DNA of 64,000 bases from assembly GCF_024347655.1 (NCBI RefSeq), contig NZ_AP025514.1, positions 496,001-560,000 on the forward strand, in the 5' to 3' direction. The translations under genes and the position numbers were made by a program. Shown piece after piece: positions 62,397 through 64,000 of this stretch. Positions within the stretch are counted from its first letter, which is position 1; each line of letters starts with the position of its first letter. The notes under the pieces were generated by a model. That model searched no databases. It had not been told where the DNA came from and saw only the letters and a program-made list of their open reading frames with translations. This DNA is from Vibrio toranzoniae. Its GTDB lineage: Bacteria > Pseudomonadota > Gammaproteobacteria > Enterobacterales > Vibrionaceae.

Positions 62397-63218
62397 ATGT
62401 CTCAGGGTTTTATCGAATTCCCAAATATCGATCCTGTTCTTATTGAACTAGGACCAATTTCAGTTCGCTGGTATGGCTTAATGTACTTAGTCGGTTTTAT
62501 GTTTGCTCTTTGGCTAGCAAATCGACGAGCTGATCAACCTGATAGTGGGTGGACTCGAGAGCAAGTCTCAGATTTACTGTTTGCAGGATTTCTAGGTGTG
62601 GTGCTTGGTGGTCGTATTGGCTACGTACTTTTCTATAACTTTGACCTTTTCCTTGCAGACCCTCTTTACTTATTCAAGGTATGGACCGGTGGTATGTCTT
62701 TCCACGGTGGTTTGCTTGGTGTTATTACTGCGATGTTTTGGTATGCCAAAAAGAACGGTCGCACCTTCTTTGGTGTGGCAGACATGATTGCACCATTGGT
62801 GCCATTTGGTTTAGGCATGGGACGCTTAGGCAACTTCATGAACAGCGAGCTTTGGGGCCGTGTGACGGATGTGCCATGGGCGATTGTGTTCCCTAACGGT
62901 GGTCCGCTTCCTCGTCACCCATCTCAGCTTTATGAAATGGCGCTCGAAGGTATTGTGCTGTTCTTCATCTTAAACTGGTTTATTAAAAAGCCGCGTCCTC
63001 TTGGGTCGGTATCAGGGTTATTCCTCGCAGGATATGGTACATTCCGCTTCTTAGTTGAATACGTACGTGAACCTGATGCTCACCTAGGTTTGTTCGGTGG
63101 ATTTATCTCTATGGGACAAATTTTGTCACTGCCAATGGTTATCATCGGTGTGCTGATGATGGTGTGGGCATACAAGCGTGGTCACTACAAAGATGAATTA
63201 CCACAACAAACGAAGTAA
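62397..63218 (+). CDS. lgt: Phosphatidylglycerol:prolipoprotein diacylglyceryl transferase
   Basis: Lgt adds diacylglycerol to the lipobox cysteine, the first step in lipoprotein maturation. It is an inner-membrane protein of 273 residues with about seven membrane helices. Conserved marks are [12 protein letters not shown], the [11 protein letters not shown] motif, [11 protein letters not shown] with the essential His near residue 103, [14 protein letters not shown] (Lgt signature) and HPSQLYE. It lies 57 bases after the TSUP gene and is followed by thyA, as in E. coli. Confidence 0.97.
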   Translation: MSQGFIEFPNIDPVLIELGPISVRWYGLMYLVGFMFALWLANRRADQPDSGWTREQVSDLLFAGFLGVVLGGRIGYVLFYNFDLFLADPLYLFKVWTGGMSFHGGLLGVITAMFWYAKKNGRTFFGVADMIAPLVPFGLGMGRLGNFMNSELWGRVTDVPWAIVFPNGGPLPRHPSQLYEMALEGIVLFFILNWFIKKPRPLGSVSGLFLAGYGTFRFLVEYVREPDAHLGLFGGFISMGQILSLPMVIIGVLMMVWAYKRGHYKDELPQQTK

Positions 63219-63227
63219 GGAATTGGT

Positions 63228-64000
63228 GTGAAACAGTATTTAGATCTCTGTCAGCGTATCGTTGATGACGGTACTTGGATTGAAAATGAACGCACGGGCA
63301 AGCGCTGCCTAACTGTGATCAATGCTGACCTTGAATATGATGTTGGTAATAACCAATTCCCACTGGTAACAACACGCAAGAGTTTCTGGAAAGCGGCGGT
63401 TGCTGAACTGCTTGGCTACATCCGTGGTTACGACAATGCTGAAGATTTTCGCAAACTAGGGACAAAAACTTGGGATGCGAACTCGAACCTGAATGAAGCA
63501 TGGCTGAATAATCCTTACCGCAAGGGTGAAGACGACATGGGCCGTGTTTACGGCGTTCAAGGACGTGCATGGGCAAAACCTGACGGTGGTCATATCGACC
63601 AACTGAAGAAGATTGTTGATGATTTAACTAACGGTATTGATGACCGTGGCGAGATTTTAAACTTCTACAACCCAGGCGAGTTCCACATGGGTTGCTTGCG
63701 TCCGTGTATGTACAGCCACCACTTCTCTCTGCTTGGTGACACTCTGTACCTAAACAGTACTCAGCGATCTTGTGATGTTCCGCTAGGCCTGAACTTCAAC
63801 ATGGTTCAAGTGTATGTGTTCCTCGCTATCATGGCGCAGATCACCGGCAAGAAAGCGGGCGTGGCTTACCACAAGCTTGTTAACGCTCATATCTACGAAG
63901 ACCAATTGGCACCCATGCGTGATATCCAGTTAACGCGTGAGCCTCTAGCTGGCCCTACATTCCATATCAACCCAGAGATTAAGTCTCTAGAAGATTTGGA
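63228..64000 (+). CDS. thyA: Thymidylate synthase, 3' partial
   Basis: ThyA methylates dUMP to dTMP using methylene-tetrahydrofolate. The frame opens with GTG at 63228, with AAGGAA upstream, and runs off the window after 257 codons without a stop. It begins [20 protein letters not shown]. Visible marks are [42 protein letters not shown], the catalytic Cys in [34 protein letters not shown], and [10 protein letters not shown]. The Cys region (RPCMYSHHF rather than PPCHAFFQF) marks it as a different clade from E. coli ThyA. It is 9 bases after lgt. Confidence 0.96.
   Translation, partial: MKQYLDLCQRIVDDGTWIENERTGKRCLTVINADLEYDVGNNQFPLVTTRKSFWKAAVAELLGYIRGYDNAEDFRKLGTKTWDANSNLNEAWLNNPYRKGEDDMGRVYGVQGRAWAKPDGGHIDQLKKIVDDLTNGIDDRGEILNFYNPGEFHMGCLRPCMYSHHFSLLGDTLYLNSTQRSCDVPLGLNFNMVQVYVFLAIMAQITGKKAGVAYHKLVNAHIYEDQLAPMRDIQLTREPLAGPTFHINPEIKSLEDL

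Noticed and set aside
63319..63576. Minus-strand open frame inside thyA
   Set aside because: It is a shadow of the thyA coding frame, which runs past the window edge.

Overview
This 64-kb window is ordinary core chromosome of a Vibrio, most likely chromosome 1. I favour Vibrio because the proteins look like Vibrio or E. coli orthologues, vpsR lies directly downstream of lysS, and gene blocks match gammaproteobacterial order: carAB; yhcC-arcB beside glutamate synthase; thrLABC; grcA/nfo/ung; fldB/xerD-dsbC-recJ-prfB-lysS; mutH/rppH-ptsP-lgt-thyA. Species cannot be fixed from sequence alone; the Splendidus clade is a guess. I see no insertion sequences, prophage, CRISPR array, tRNA or rRNA, and no stretch with foreign-looking base use.

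Layout. 1-4.4 kb: carA (5' end cut by the window edge) and carB, for carbamoyl phosphate. 4.5-6.3 kb: a YfcA-type TSUP transporter that overlaps a convergent LysR regulator. 6.3-10.1 kb, minus strand: mtnN, cbiB/cobD-like, btuF, a UPF0126/TRIC-type membrane protein and a DUF1499 lipoprotein. 10.2-22.6 kb, minus strand: two complete glutamate synthases in tandem, one E. coli-like and one of the Bacillus GltA-like lineage. 23-31 kb: radical-SAM YhcC, a PAS-GGDEF diguanylate cyclase, ArcB, a small lipoprotein, convergent ArcA, an RraA-like protein and a small outer-membrane-like protein. 31.5-36.5 kb: threonine operon with leader peptide and attenuator. 36.6-40.3 kb: grcA with two FNR boxes, nfo, a 36-codon ORF, ung, a hemerythrin-like protein and a DUF3545 protein. 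40.9-47.9 kb: alanine/glycine symporter, yaaA, srmB, trmN6, brnQ, fldB. 48-56 kb: xerD, dsbC, recJ, prfB (programmed frameshift), lysS, vpsR. 56.4-64 kb: a 40-codon ORF and a DUF1127 protein, a DUF6482-like protein, mutH, a DnaA-box-rich spacer, rppH, ptsP, a second TSUP transporter, lgt and the first part of thyA.

How it works together. Nitrogen and amino-acid metabolism dominates: carbamoyl phosphate, glutamate, threonine, alanine/glycine and branched-chain uptake. A second theme is oxygen response: arcB and arcA are both here, with FNR-type boxes upstream of arcA and grcA. A third is c-di-GMP, with a GGDEF enzyme beside arcB and the c-di-GMP-responsive regulator VpsR. DNA repair is represented by nfo, ung, recJ, mutH and xerD.

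The most interesting unlabelled element is the mutH-rppH spacer. It holds three exact and several near-exact DnaA boxes around an AT-rich stretch, at the position where E. coli carries the DnaA-reactivating site DARS2. Other candidates are two short ORFs with good ribosome sites and structured flanks, an ArcB with a single cysteine, and a DsbC with a lipobox and no structural disulfide. I did not find a clearly novel multi-gene system.
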